64,000 bases of DNA from Cladorrhinum sp. PSN259 (GCA_033725935.1 MU867089.1:62001-126000), one strand, 5' to 3'. Shown: positions 21,492-33,996, numbered from the stretch's first letter. Made by a program: numbers and translations. The notes: a model not told the origin generated them from the sequence alone.

Positions 21492-23404
21492 TGTGCTTTG
21501 TGTTATCCCAGTATACGTGACTTCGATGTCCGGGTCAAGGGGCGGGGGTCGGTCTTGTTGCTCAAGTAAGAAGGAAAAAAAGATGTTGGAGTACTGTGTT
21601 GAATTGCCGTGTCGTTGGTGTAGCGATTGGCCTAGTGTATAGAGCAGGGGGGGGAAAAGGGATGGGATAAGAGAAGAAAAAAAGATGCGAATGAATGCGC
21701 GTGGTGTGGTCGTTCGAAACACTCAGCCGAAAAGAGCTCCTCTCTCGTGAGTTTCGAACGTTGCAGCACCCGCTTGACGGATTCCTTAGCTGGCCTTTTC
21801 GCTGTGGCTTGGGTGAGTTTGGGGTTCGGTGGTGGAAACCAAGCTGGTTGGTTCGGCAGCATCCCTGATCGAAGCTACCCCTGTCATTCTTGGGGAAGAG
21901 AGAAACTGCCGGGCGGTGTAGAAACTCGATGCATCTCACCAATCAGAACAAAATCACCCCAAGTACTTGACGATGTCGGATATGTTCGTTTAATTCATAA
22001 CGAGGTATGGGGTGCTCCATAGAGCTTCATATGTTCCGATTGGTTTGAGATTGCTATTTTATATGTCGTCTGATGGATGGTTTCAAATTTGGACTCTTCG
22101 TCACCGCATTCTAGGTTTGTTGTCTCCTGGGCTTGTTCTTTTCTCTCTTTTCTTATTTTTCATGATAAAAAGATCAAGAGATCACATCTCAGGACACCAC
22201 TTATTAGGCCGCTTTTTCTAGTCCTCTATTGCTATTCATCTTCTCTCCTTTGTTTCCCAATAATAAACAAGATAGCCACTTTGCTATTCTACAATCCTTC
22301 AAGCAGCAATCGCAGGTGTAATACAGCAGCTTACCCCATATAACCTTGATGTTTTCAGCTGGATAAGCATCAGAGCTGAGATGGCGGGCGTCACTCCTTC
22401 GCACATACTTTTACCACAAGAAGACATGAATAAACGCTCTCTAGCATGTAGATCTTAACCATTCTGATCGTCTCTTCAATGCAAACACCCACAGTTTCCT
22501 TTCACCAGGGCTGACTAGCAGCCCTGCAATAGATACAAGGCCAACACCACCACTGCCCAGGTGTTCCCTTGCATGAATTAGTGTTCCATTTCCACAGACA
22601 TCGAAATAGTAGGTGCGCCACTCAAGTGGTGGAATTCCATGGTAAGATTTTCACCGGTAGGCCTCAAAATGTGTTACCCTTTTTGGCGACTGAAGCCTAA
22701 GCTGCCTAGACGCTACTGTACCTTCTTGACACCCCCTAGCTGAGGCAACATTTCTAACTTGCACAGCAGAAAGGACAGTGCTGCGATGTCCCACAAATTT
22801 GTTGATAAAAGACAAGGAAAAGACGGTGAAATAGATTATTGGACTTCTCCGTGTATCATTAATGGTGATAGTGATGATGATGTGTGAGACACGCAGCGGA
22901 CCTTTCATAAGTATGTTCACCCGCATGCACGCATGCAACCTGCAGTGATCGCAAACAGTCAACCAAGTATATGAACACTGGCGCGAAATGACTCGGTAAC
23001 CAGCTCCGGATTTTTTTCTTCCTTCCCCATCCTTAACTACCAATATCCTGATGGAGGTGTACAGTTGCAGTGAACACCACCGCACCTACTACTGCTCCCG
23101 TCATTTATTTAGACTTCTGAACCCCGCCTAAAAACCAGTCGGTTTCTACATCATCTACCCACAGGCTGCATATCAATCTGCTCCTGCCCACCTGGAAACT
23201 TTGTTCACCTACCTGCCTTCCAGTGCCTTCAGCTACCTCATCAAGTACTTACTTGGGCCGGAGGAAATCTTCCAGTTGGTCACACGACAATCATTCCATC
23301 CAAACTCCAAACTCCAAACTTCAAACTTACCCTTGCGGCGAGTTTCTATTCCTCCTCACTGATCCTTCCATCATTCTCCGCACACCATAGACCCTTCGAT
23401 CAAA
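21492..23404. other. Divergent promoter region, lectin and GFA-fold genes
   Basis: The region lies between two divergent genes. A pyrimidine-rich stretch precedes the start at 23405. A 144-codon minus-strand ORF at 22651-23085 has no family motif and a composition unlike the neighbouring genes, so it is not called. Confidence 0.45.
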
Positions 23405-24208
23405 ATGAACCCCAACAACCGCCGTCCCCTCCGGGGGAGCTGCGAATGCGGCCGCAACGTTTACATCATCCAATTCCCCCCCAACTCCTCCAACGACCTC
23501 GCCAGAGTCCTCTTTCACTCTTCGCCATCCCGCTGTAAGCTAACTCGTTTCCTTCACTTACCTGCTCTTTCCTTGCCTTTTTACTGATTCCATTTCCTTC
23601 AAAAAACAGCAACACTACTCCCTGCTCACCTCCGCGTCCCTCTATCCTGGTACCACTCCCTCGTCCTCCCCTCCCAACCAGACGAGACCAACTCCCAGAT
23701 CCACAGAGTGTACAACTCCCCCAACTCTTCATCGATGCGACACTTTTGTGGCTTCTGCGGTACGCCCCTGTCATACTGGTCGGAGGAGCCGCGAACAGAG
23801 AAGGATTACATCCAGCTGGCGCTTGCTAGCTTGTTTCCAGAGGATTTGGGTGATTTGGAGGAGTTGGGGTTGTTACCTTCTACTTCTTCTTTGGAGGGAG
23901 AAGGAAGTGAAGAAGTTAGCGAGGATGAGGATGAGGAGGCAAAAGAAGAGGAGAAGGAGGGAAGGAGTGGGATTGTGCCTTGGCTCGATTCTTTGGTTCA
24001 GGGTAGTAGGTTGGGAAGTATGAGGAAGAGGATGACGACTAATAAGGGGGCTGCAGTTGAGATGGGTGGCACTGGCGGGGTGAAGAGATTTAGAATTGAA
24101 TGGGAAGTTGTTGAGTGGGAAGATGCGGAGGAAGAGGGGGCAAGACCGGGAAAAAGAAAGTTGGGCGAGATGGGTGAGAGTGCTGGGAATGTGGCGGGAG
24201 GGGCTTGA
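23405..24208 (+). CDS. GFA/CENP-V fold protein, divergent
   Basis: Two exons (23405-23534, 23610-24208) encode 242 residues; the 75-nt intron has a GTAAGC donor and an ACAG acceptor. The start contains GSCECG (C13, C15), and HFCGFCGTPLSYW (C90, C93) matches the terminal zinc-binding pair of the glutathione-dependent formaldehyde-activating (GFA) family. The central Cys cluster typical of that family (CxCxxC followed by Arg) is absent: the corresponding stretch reads ARVLFHSSPSR. After about residue 120 the protein has an acidic run (SEEVSEDEDEEAKEEEKEG) and a family-atypical C-terminus. Known GFA members bind zinc and sometimes glutathione adducts; with part of the cluster missing, catalysis is doubtful. 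Confidence 0.78.
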
Positions 24209-25928
24209 AGCCGTGAAGCCTGCGAAGTTGTCAAGGTACGAAACTTGGAGGTTAACGGGTATGATTTATGATATGGTATGGCGTTCTTGGAATTTTTGGT
24301 GACTGAGGCTGGCTTGGAGGCTCTGCACAACCGAGGTATTGGGGGCCAATGTTCTGAATTATTAGGTGTATATGTACTATTTGAAGGTCGTTTCGAAATA
24401 AATACCAGGTCTTTCGCTGTCCGACCAGAATAAGTTCGCATTTAATATATAAGGTGAGTGACGAAAGCTGACTTTAGATGAAGGCCTATAGAGATTAATT
24501 GCTGATATTGCTTAGTTATCCTGAGGTAAGGCAGCGCTTGTGGGCTGTCGTTATTCATCTATTCCGTGTGGGGGGTTCCAGTGGGTGAGTGACATTGGAG
24601 ATGTCGAGTGGTATCCTCCAATTCCTATGAGTTTCAATGTTGGTTTTCCCCAACAAAACCTCCTGTCGGCTGAAGACTAAAATGAGCGTCGACATCTGCT
24701 GTTACCTTGCTAACGGACAGGAGATAGGAAAACAAATTCCAATGTAAACAATAAGCATCATCAAGTTGATCACCCTTTGCGTATCGTCGCTCTCCTCGTA
24801 AGATGGCAATTCATGCACACGGAGTTCATGGCCGGCCAGCCGGGATATCCTTATTTTAGCGGAATGGACATCCTGCCGAAGAGTTCGCCCGAACAGACAA
24901 TGCTCCCGTCGGTTCCGTTTACCGTCGCTCGTCTGCTTGGAAATGTTGGTCACAAGTTGGTGTTTCTGTGTCGTGAATCGCCAGGACGCCCGAGGATTAG
25001 CCAGCCCGGCCATTTTACCAGCTCGTCAGCCAGGGGTGGGGGGCAAGCAACCTCAGGCGGTTTAAGAGGCTCATCTCGGCGGGCGGGCGGTGTCGTGCCG
25101 TGTGTCTTTTTTCCTTCCCTTTCTGAATCCACCCCCCGGGGACAGCACTCAACACTCCTCTGGATTGCCGAAGTTTACCCTGCCGGCGACACGCTTGATC
25201 CTTCAACGGGCCGTGTTCCCGAAAAGCGGTCTCGTTGGTGGAGAGGGAACAAGGAGAGACCTCGGCGATTTTGGGCGGGGTGAATGAGGCCCTTTTTGGG
25301 GAAAATACCGTAGGATAACAAGCAAAATCAACAGATGTCGTGTTGTTTGGGTTCTGTTTTCTGCACGCACCCTTGGGCCGTTGGGGATTGCGGCTCTTAA
25401 GGCAACAAGGAGTCGGCTGGCTACTGTTTCCTTATGTAAGGTACCTTGGGCGCCTTGGGGAGGGACCCCTGGTGCGTCCTAGGAGGTTAAACAGCCGGTT
25501 GCCGGATGTTTCCTCGCTTTGCTCCGACGCTTGTATTCGACCTTGTTCCTAGTTTGGCCCCTTCTTATTACCCCGCGGTGGGGTGTTGCTTTCTGGGGGT
25601 GCTGGGGGGCGCCCTGTTGGGCCCCGTTTGGGAGTCCATTGGAGATTCTCCATGGACCCCATGCTTCCCATGCTCCCCATGCTCCCCATCACTGCAAGTC
25701 ATCCACGCGGCTGGATGCATCTTCAGCCTGTGCCTAGCCTTTTTCTCGGTGTCGACGGTCCGAAACACGGGAGAAATGGGGGCAATGGGGGACTGACCGA
25801 CTTGCATATATAAGGATGGCCTGGTCCGGTATCTGCCCTCCTGAGTTTCGTCTCGATCTCCCGTATCATCCTCCCCCCTTCCTAATCCAGCACCCTCCCT
25901 GTTTGTTCTGAGAACCAGCTTGCCCGTC
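24209..25928. other. Promoter region of the beta-glucosidase gene
   Basis: Noncoding stretch between two plus-strand genes. A 168-codon ORF at 24777-25283 has no motif. Short tandem CCCATGCT-type units occur at about 25655-25690, a TATA box at 25807-25814, and a pyrimidine-rich leader from about 25840 to the start codon. Confidence 0.5.
25807..25814 (+). promoter_or_regulatory. TATA box of the GH1 beta-glucosidase gene
   Basis: TATATAAG lies about 115 nt upstream of the start codon and is followed by a CT-rich leader. This is a common layout for well-expressed fungal metabolic genes. Confidence 0.6.
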
Positions 25929-27416
25929 ATGTCTCTTCCTAAGGACTTCCTGTGGGGTTTCGCCACTGCTGCGTAAGTTTTGACAAACTCCCATCCGCTA
26001 GTCTTCACAGGCTGACCCCTGATATACAGGTACCAGATCGAGGGTTCTGCCGATGTCGATGGCCGTGGCCCTTCCATTTGGGACACCTTCTGCGCCATTC
26101 CCGGCAAGATTGCCGATGGCAGCTCTGGTGCCGTCGCTTGCGACTCCTACAAGCGCACCAAGGAGGATATCGAGCTCCTCAAGTCCCTGGGGGCCAAGGC
26201 CTACCGCTTCTCCCTCTCGTGGTCTCGTATGATCCCTCTCGGTGGCCGCAACGACCCCGTCAACCAGAAGGGCATTGACCACTACGTCAAGTTCGTCGAT
26301 GACCTCCTCGATGCCGGCATCACCCCTTTCATCACCCTCTTCCACTGGGATCTTCCCGATGCGCTCGACAAGCGCTATGGCGGTTTCTTGAACAAGGACG
26401 AGTTCTCTGCCGACTTTGAGAACTACGCCCGCCTTGCCTTCAAGTCCATTCCCAAGTGCAAGCACTGGATCACCTTCAACGAGCCCTGGTGCTCGTCAAT
26501 CCTCGGCTACAACTCTGGCTACTTCGCACCCGGCCATACTTCGGACCGCAGCAAGTCCGCCGTCGGTGACAGCGGCCGCGAGCCCTGGACTGTCGGCCAC
26601 AACATCATCATCGCCCACGGCAAGGCCGTCAAGGCTTACCGCGAGGAGTTCAAGCCTACTCAAGGCGGTGAGATTGGTATCACCCTGAACGGTGATGCCT
26701 GCCTTCCCTGGGATCCCGAGGACCCTGAGGACGTCGAGGCTTGCGACCGCAAGATCGAGTTCGCCATCTCGTGGTTCGCCGACCCCATCTACTTCGGCCA
26801 CTACCCCGAGTCTATGCGCAAGCAGCTCGGCGACAGGCTTCCCACCTTCACCCCTGAGGAGGTTGCTCTCGTCAAGGGCTCCAACGACTTCTACGGCATG
26901 AACCACTACACTGCCAACTACATCAAGCACAAGACCGGCACTCCCCCTGATGATGACTTCCTCGGCAACCTCGAGACCCTCTTCTACAGCAAGAGCGGCG
27001 AATGCATCGGCCCCGAGACCCAGTCCTTCTGGCTCCGCCCCCATGCCCAGGGCTTCCGTGACCTTCTCAACTGGCTCAGCAAGCGCTACGGATACCCCAA
27101 GATCTATGTGACCGAGAACGGTACCTCGCTCAAGGGCGAGAACGACATGTCTCTCGAGCAGATTGTTGAGGACGACTTCAGAGTCAAGTACTTTAACGAC
27201 TACGTCAACGCCATGGCCAAGGCTTCGGCCGAGGACGGTGTTAACGTCCAGGGTTACCTTGCTTGGTCGCTCATGGACAACTTTGAGTGGGCTGAGGGTT
27301 ACGAGACTCGCTTCGGTGTCACCTACGTCGATTATGTCAATGACCAAAAGAGATACCCCAAGAAGAGCGCAAAGAGCATGAAACCTTTGTTCGATAGCCT
27401 CATCAGGAAGGAGTAA
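25929..27416 (+). CDS. Beta-glucosidase, glycoside hydrolase family 1, intracellular
   Basis: Two exons (25929-25972, 26030-27416) encode 476 residues; the 57-nt intron splits the codon for the second alanine of FATAAYQIEG. GH1 features in order: LPKDFLWGFATAAYQIEG at the N-terminus, SLSWSR, FHWDLPDAL, the acid/base E166 in TFNEPW, the nucleophile E377 in YVTENG, and SLMDNFEWAEGY near the C-terminus. There is no signal peptide, so the enzyme should act in the cytosol, splitting cellobiose or short beta-glucosides that enter through transporters. The length is typical of intracellular ascomycete GH1 enzymes. Codon use is strongly biased to C-ending codons, suggesting high expression. A 348-codon antisense ORF is a by-product of that bias. 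Confidence 0.97.
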
Positions 27417-28886
27417 AGGAAGAAAGGGATGAGGCAAATGTGATGAACAAACGTAACATGTCTTATGATTTGACTTTCTTTCTGTTTTCATGTTGGGCAG
27501 AAAGCATAAGGCACTGTTTTTTCTTTGAAGGGATGGGAACAACCAAATGTTGCTTTGGATTATTATTTTATTTATTTATTCTTGGGATTTGGGAGGTTAG
27601 GGAAATATAGCCTTGCACATTTAGGTTACTACTAAGCATTGATGATAATTTTACCATGTTGATGATTGTTTCCGTGGCAAATCTTGTGGATTATTATGAT
27701 GAAACTCGAGATTTTTCTACATTTGTGGATTTATTAGTGTATTGGTGTGATTTAAACTACATCTCGGGTTATCCACGATAGCCGGGCCATCACACACACA
27801 CCCGGAGGAAAGGAGGCCATTCCCAGTTAAGAAACTCTGGGGAGCGGCGGGTTCCATTACTCTGTGAGGGTCCCCCTTGATTTTGCCTTCCGGCAGTCGG
27901 CCAAGCCTTCTTAGGCACTGGGCAGTCGTTGGACTTGGGGGTTTGCTGTGTGGGGTAGCCGATTGATCTAACTGTATTTGGTATGGCGATCTTGTTTTAA
28001 TTGTGCGGGGAAGAATGATGGAATCGTGGGAGGCAAGGGGAATGGACTTTGACAATTCAAACTCAATTATCCTTTTGAACAACCCAATCTTTTCCCCACA
28101 ACTTTCCTCGCGTTATTGAAGGAATTAGGGGACGGATTGATCAATGTCAGAGTTTTTCCTTTCTTTCGAGAATGTTTTCTACGTATTCTTCTCACATCAA
28201 TGGATCTCTCTGAAGCCGGAAACATGTGCGACGATTACTTCCCAGAAAGGCCCCAGCGGCGTCAATCCCGTCTCATACCTGATATGGTTTAGTGTGCTGT
28301 TGCAGCGCGAGTCGCCGGCCGCGAAACAAGCAACGGGCTGTGAAGGATTGCGGAGAACTCCCCGGATCCACCACTCTTCGCTGTGTGCTTGTGTGGGTGA
28401 TGCATGTCGCTTTGGCCCGAGGAATTGAAGATGGGGTCCCGGACATCTGGAAGCGCGTTTCTTACCTTTTGACAGTTTGCAATTTTCCCCCTGAGGGTTT
28501 GGTTGAAGAGTAAGAGAGGAGGAGTATATATAGTCCGTCCGTTTTGCTTGTTGCTTCTTCTTGGTTTCTGTGATTTCGCCCTCACTGTCTTAATAGATAC
28601 CCACCACCCCCCCTTCGTCCGTTTATCCCTTCCCGGCCCTCTTCCCGCGTCCGTCAACGGGTTTCATCGGCAATCCAGTCCGCCGCCGCCATCGTCAGCC
28701 CTCGTTCAACGTCGTTCTGGATTGATTGGGTTTTCGAAACGCATTGATTATCGGTTCACTTATTTCGCTTCAACTGTTCGTTATACTACCGCCATAAAGT
28801 CCAGTTGGTTGGTAGCGCGCCGTCAATCTCGAATACTCCGGCTGAGCTATCAGTTTTAATACCTTTACACCCCCGCACATTGCGCC
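27417..28886. other. Intergenic region, promoter of the acyl-CoA ligase gene
   Basis: The first part is AT-rich 3' sequence of the beta-glucosidase gene. A TATATATAG element at 28525-28533, followed by a pyrimidine-rich stretch, probably marks the promoter of the next gene. No gene was seen. Confidence 0.5.
28525..28533 (+). promoter_or_regulatory. Probable TATA box of the acyl-CoA ligase gene
   Basis: TATATATAG is located about 350 nt upstream of the start codon and is followed by T- and C-rich sequence. The assignment is tentative because of the distance. Confidence 0.4.
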
Positions 28887-30741
28887 ATGTCTCCCCCTGC
28901 CTCCAGACTTAGAAATGTCCTTGGACATTTTCTTCCTTTGTCTCAAGGCGATGCTCCGCATCACTTCTCTAACCTCTCGCCCACATTCTTCCTCGAACGG
29001 GCCGCAGCTATTGAGCCTGATGCCGAGGCTGTCTATCATGTCACTGCCAATGGCAAGGTCCTGAGGCGGTCTTATATTGAACTGGCTGATCGCGCAAGAG
29101 GTTTGGCCTATTACCTCCGAAAGAAGGGTTTGAAGAGAGTTGGTTTGCTCGCGCCAAACACTCCGGCGTTTTTGGAATCCATCTACGGTATTGTGGCCGC
29201 GGGCGGTGTTATTGTGCCTGTCAATATCAGGCTGAAGCCCGAGGATATCAATTACATCTTTAACTTTGCCGAGGTGGACTCGATAATCGTTGATGAGGAG
29301 TATGAAGGGCTTCTGGATTCGTTCAGGAAGGCGTACCCCAAGGTGGAGATTATTGTTGACTTGGTGAGCCTACTCCCCCTTTTTTACAGGGCATACAATC
29401 GCTAATATCACCAGGACACCGATGCTACCTCCGGCGCGCTAAGCGGCCCCTTTGACGATGCAGTTCTTGAAGGCCTCAACCACGACAAAGCAACAGGCAA
29501 CAAGGGCTGGTCAGACCTCATCTCACAAACTGTAGAAAATGAGGACGACCTGGTCGCCATCCCTTTCACGTCCGGCACCACCTCGAGACCAAAGGGAGTC
29601 ATTTATACCCATCGCGGCGCATACCTAGCCACACTAGCTAACATCGTCGAGTCTGGTCTCAACCTCCCCAACGGAAGATGCAAGTACCTATGGACTCTGC
29701 CCATGTTCCACGCCGTGGGATGGACCTTCCCTTGGGCAGTCTGCGCAGTCAGAGGCACACACGTTTGTCTGCGAAAGATCGATTACCCCCTAATCTGGAA
29801 GTTACTCAAAGAAGAGGGCGTGACGCACTTCAACGCTGCCCCGACGGTTAACACCTTGCTCTGCTCCGCTAAAGAAGCTGAGGTACTTCCCAATCCAGTC
29901 AGAGTAACAGTTGCTGCTTCCCCGCCTACGGCTCACCTGTTCGAGCAAATGACGGACCTCAACCTCTTCCCAGTGCACGTCTACGGTCTGACAGAAACCT
30001 ACGGACCAATCACAAGGGGCTACGTCCTGCCGGAATGGGATACGCTACCTAAGCATGAGAAGTTTGCAAAGATGGCGAGACAGGGCCATGGATTCTTGAC
30101 CAGCTTGCCTGTTAGGGTTATCAAGCCTGAGCTGCCGGAGGGTGTGTTGATTGATGTGGCCAAGGACGGGAAAGAAATTGGAGAGATTGTCTTTGCGGGT
30201 AACATCTGCTGCAAGGGTTATTACAAGGACCCAGAAGCGACGAGGAAGCTGTTTGCGGGCGGTGTGCTTCACTCGGGTGATTTGGCTGTTTGGCATCCGG
30301 ACGGTAGTATCCAGATTCAGGATCGGGCGAAGGATATTATCATTTCTGGTCAGTTATCCGCCCTACAATCCTCCCTCTTCTTTCTCATAGTAGTAGGTGA
30401 CTAATTTTGCTTTGTTTATAGGAGGCGAAAACATTTCCTCAGTAGCGCTGGAATCAATGCTGGTCGAGCACCCAGATGTTCTAGAGGCTGGGGTTGTTGC
30501 GGTACCCGATTCCCACTGGGGTGAGCGACCAAAGGCTTACTTGACAGTCAAGGAAGGCAAGACGGTGAAGGGAGAAGAAGTTATTGATTGGGCAAAGCAC
30601 CAGAGTTCCATCAGCAAGTTCATGGTTCCTAGAGAAGTGGAGATTGTGAAGGAGCTCCCTAAAACTAGCACGGGCAAGATCAAGAAGAACGTGTTGAGGG
30701 AGTGGGCTAAGAAGGGCACGCCGGCTGATGTTGCGTTATAA
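28887..30741 (+). CDS. AMP-binding acyl-CoA ligase (ANL superfamily)
   Basis: Three exons (28887-29363, 29415-30348, 30422-30741) encode 576 residues; introns are 51 and 73 nt. The phosphate loop reads FTSGTTSRPKG (211-220), with Ser216 where most members have Gly. Other core motifs are YGLTETYGP, LHSGDLAVWHPDGSIQIQDRAKD, GGENISS and the C-terminal catalytic lysine region PKTSTGKIKK. The enzyme should activate a carboxylic acid with ATP to an acyl-adenylate and transfer it to CoA. The overall pattern resembles medium-chain or aromatic acyl-activating enzymes. The C-terminus ADVAL is not a PTS1 peroxisomal signal, and no N-terminal membrane helix is visible. The acid substrate cannot be inferred. 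Confidence 0.9.
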
Positions 30742-31214
30742 GGGGTTATCATGGCTGAAGTTTGAGAGGGGAATGGAAGAGAGATGGAGGGAAGCTGAGC
30801 AAGCAAGTAATCGGTGTTTTTTTTTTGTGTATAGGATATACCTTGGATATATATGAATCGGAAAATACCATGATTAATAACATGTTTGTGTTGATGATTT
30901 CTGGTTTTTTTTGGTTTTTTTTTTAAACTGTGATGATCTGTAGCAACGAAACCCCTGACACCCCTTTTTTTCTCTTTTCAAGACGACTTTCTTCCAAAAG
31001 GAAGTCGTACCAGAACTGGAACCTCGGCTTCCAAGAAATTATACACAAGTGTTATCTTATCTAATCAATCTTTTTTTCATCTTTTTTTTTTCACAAGCAT
31101 GTAACCAATCAACGCGGCGCAGACACACCACAAAAAAAAAAAGGAGGCCAAAGTTTTTGTCCTCACCAAAACCTAGAACATGAAAAACGGACAGTGAAAG
31201 AAAATTTCGAAAAG

Positions 31215-31224
31215 AAAAAAAAAA
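31215..31224 (-). terminator. RNA polymerase III terminator of tRNA-Met
   Basis: An uninterrupted run of ten T on the minus strand begins five bases after the discriminator base of the tRNA. Confidence 0.8.
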
Positions 31225-31229
31225 GAAAT

Positions 31230-31301
31230 TAGCTGCGACTGGTTTCGATCCAGTGTCCTCCGGGTTATGAGCCCGGCGCGCTTCCGCTGCGCCACGCAGC
31301 T
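31230..31301 (-). tRNA. tRNA-Met (CAU), elongator type
   Basis: A complete cloverleaf of 72 nt including discriminator A: the 7-bp acceptor stem AGCTGCG/CGCAGCT pairs perfectly, the D arm is GGCGCAGCGGAAGCGC, the anticodon loop holds CAT between CCGGG and CCCGG, and the T arm is ACTGG-ATCGAAA-CCAGT. There is no intron. A run of ten T follows directly on the transcribed strand and serves as RNA polymerase III terminator. The A-U start of the acceptor stem alone could suggest an initiator, but the T-arm and D-arm fit the elongator better. Confidence 0.93.
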
Positions 31302-32289
31302 TTTTTTATTTTGTTCTTTTTGTTGTTGAATTCCGGTTGTGAGAGATTCCTTGATAAAGTGGATTTTCCCGTGGGTGTGTGAAGTGTGAGTCATTGTTTA
31401 TCCCTCCCCGTCCTGTATGGGGCACCCACACCCGCACATCCCACCCATCCATCCATCCCCATTTGGGTATATATCAATGCCGATAAACTGCCGTCCAGTG
31501 CAGTCCAGTCTATAAATTACATGACCATGCCCTTTCTGTCTTGTCTGTAATGGTGTATATCATGCATATCTCGCGTCATCTAGTATAGATAGTCACTGCT
31601 TGTCCAGTCGATATCCTCCTTGAAGGTAAACCAACTAATTTCAAAGAAGCACAAAGGTAACCAAGGACAGAACGAAAAACAAAACACATAAAACAACCGT
31701 TGTGAATTTTTTTTCTCCCTCTTCCTTCCTCTTCTTCTTCAACTTCCAAAGACGAAGAGAAAAAAAATAGAAAAGACTCTGGACTATTCACACAGCCACC
31801 CTTTATCACTCTCTCCTTCCATTGATATCATCCAGAATCCAAATCCAGTCTCCCCTCTACCGTCCATACCCCATTTGTCTCCATGCACGCATTGCTCTCC
31901 CCTTTCACAAACCAAAAATTACCACTATTTCTTTTCCCTTCCCCTCTTTCTCAAACGTCCCTTCAATCTCCTCCAAAACAACCCCAAACAGAAAATACAA
32001 AGACAAAACGCCATGTTCATTGAATTCCCAAGTGGTATAGACAAAAGTTCCAATTCATCAAAAACGCAAAGCTTAAAACAATCAAAACAACAAGTAAAAA
32101 AAAGTGATATAAAACGGGATGTATGGTGGGGGTATGTGCGTGTGGTACTTAGAATTGATGTAAAATGTGCAGGGTGAAACAGAAAATAAAACAAGAAAAA
32201 AATCATCAGTCGTACAATGTCTCTGTAGCCGATTAGGTAAAAAGGGGAATATAAAAAAACATGAGAAACGCTTGCAGAAACAAGATAAT

Positions 32290-33996
32290 TTAATCAGTAA
32301 CGCCAATTGGTGGCTCATCAAGCATTGGAGATGGGCCGTCCCTTGAACCACCAGGTGAAGTAGGTGATACCGGAGCAATTTCTGGATCTGGGATTTGTAT
32401 ATCCAGCTAGTTTTTGGGTTGTAAATGTCAGTACACGTGCACACAAGGCAAGGGGAAGAAGACCATACAGTCATATAGCCAGTTGTTCTCAACGGCACAA
32501 TCTTTGGCGGTATAACACCCGGCTGCTCAGCTCCCAAATTCCTCGCGGTCTCATCATTCCACTGCTCGATCCACTTCTCCACGTCACTCAACCTCGATTT
32601 TACTCCTGTAAATCCAAAATCATCCCACAACCAGCCCGTAGCAAGTCCCAAAACACCGTCAAGGATATTCCGCCAGTGATATGGACTAAAAGCCGGCACG
32701 AGCTCGCTATTAAGCTTCTCGATTATCCGACGAAACTCTTGCTCCCCTAAGCCAGCTGGATCCAAGATGTCTGGATACAAATTAGAAAACGTCGGCGCCA
32801 AATCACCCTCTAGCAGCCAATCTCTTCGAATCCTGATAATGCGTGTTTTGGCGTACTCTGGTGAATCGACAGGGACATAAGGATTCAAGTGAGGATAGCA
32901 CGGATGCTGGGGACCCCATTCCTCCCCGTTGTCTGGCTGCTGGTCGGGATCCCCCATAATTGATGAGTCGTCATCCGACGAGATTGCGGATCCGATTCCC
33001 GAAATCTGAGACGCGGTCGAGTGGCGATTATTTGGGTGACCGTCGGGCAATCCTCGCTCCAGGTCCGGAGAGAACCGGTCCCGGTTGTTGTCGTCGTGCT
33101 CTGGGGATGCCATTTTGACTGTTTCTTTTTCCTTGCCCTTCCCTTTTGTATCGTTGTTGTTGAGTCTCGTTCCAGGTCGTTCGAAACTGAGCCCGAGAGG
33201 CGCCAGGACTTTTGAAATGCTTTGGCCCCTACTTCGTAGTCTCCTCGTCGTTGATGATGGTCCTGGAATTGAGATGGGAGCAGGAGGGGGTTTGCGAAAA
33301 GTTGATGGCCCTGCTTCGGTGGGTGCCTCGGCCGGCGAGGGCGGTATAGGGCTCACGCGTTTCGGGAGGCTGATGGTTTGCTCGGCTCCGGCGATGCGAT
33401 CGAGCTGGAGACTTGCGCGATTGGAGATGTTGGGTCGCTTCTGACGCTGTTGCTCCTGTTCGGGATCTGGCAGGAGCGGGTCGTCGCCTGCGCCCGATGA
33501 TGCGTGATCGACAGGAGCGCCGGTGAGGTCAAGTGGAACCGGAGGAGGGGGTGGCGTCGAGGGACGGCGAGGTCTCGTGCGGGTGGTGGGTGTGGTAGGG
33601 GACGAAGTGGGAGTTGTGTCTCTCGGGGTTGAATTGGTCGGATTCCACAAGCGGCCGGCAGATCTGAGGTTCGCAGCTGCGCCGCCGCGGGTGCGAAAGG
33701 GGGATTGGCGCAACAGGCTATTTCTGCGCGGCGGCCGGCCGGGCGCTACTGAAGGAAAGGGCGGGGTGGGTTGATGGGAAGGCGACGGTCTCGTTGGAGC
33801 AGTGCCGGACAGTACATCTAGGGCAGGCTGACCTGGAGTGGTGGCTGGTGTCGGATGTGGGGGGTGGCCTGCTGCTGCCGCGTGTGAAGCCGTGGGAAAA
33901 GATCTTTCAGGAGCCACCGCCGAGAGACGGCCGCCTCCTGGATCTTTTTTACTTTTTTCAATGGTTTCCCCGTTTTTTGTCTCAGTCCATCCACAC
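32290..33996 (-). CDS. erf4: Erf4-type subunit of Ras palmitoyltransferase (start unresolved)
   Basis: The C-terminal part is clear: one exon ends at 32469, a 62-nt intron follows, and the last exon is 32406-32290 (LDIQIPDPEIAP to PPIGVTD). The Erf4/Golgin A7 domain runs from YAKTRIIRIRRDWL through DLAPTFSNLYPDIL and FRRIIEKLNSELVPAFSPYHWRNILDGVLGLATGWLWDDFG to RLSDVEKWIEQWN. Erf4 partners the DHHC enzyme Erf2 at the ER to palmitoylate Ras. Upstream, the frame stays open for about 300 more codons with a Pro/Ser/Thr/Arg-rich composition but no ATG. The first in-frame ATG is at 33113 (253-residue product). A longer protein needs an upstream exon: a model starting at 34297 with an intron at 34043-33997 keeps frame (632 residues) but is weak. 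Confidence 0.8.

Larger units (their letters stand above)
30742..32289. other. Intergenic region containing tRNA-Met
   Basis: AT-rich 3' sequence of the acyl-CoA ligase gene and 3' sequence of the Erf4 gene. The only gene found is tRNA-Met. Several homopolymer A/T tracts are present. Confidence 0.5.

Noticed and set aside
22651..23085. 144-codon minus-strand ORF
   Set aside because: Composition is unlike a real protein (many Cys/Arg/Ile islands) and there is no family similarity.
24777..25283. 168-codon plus-strand ORF upstream of the GH1 gene
   Set aside because: It occupies the promoter region and has no motif, Gly/Arg-rich chance composition and no splice context.
26496..27542. 348-codon minus-strand ORF opposite the GH1 gene
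   Set aside because: This is a by-product of the strong C-ending codon bias in the beta-glucosidase gene.
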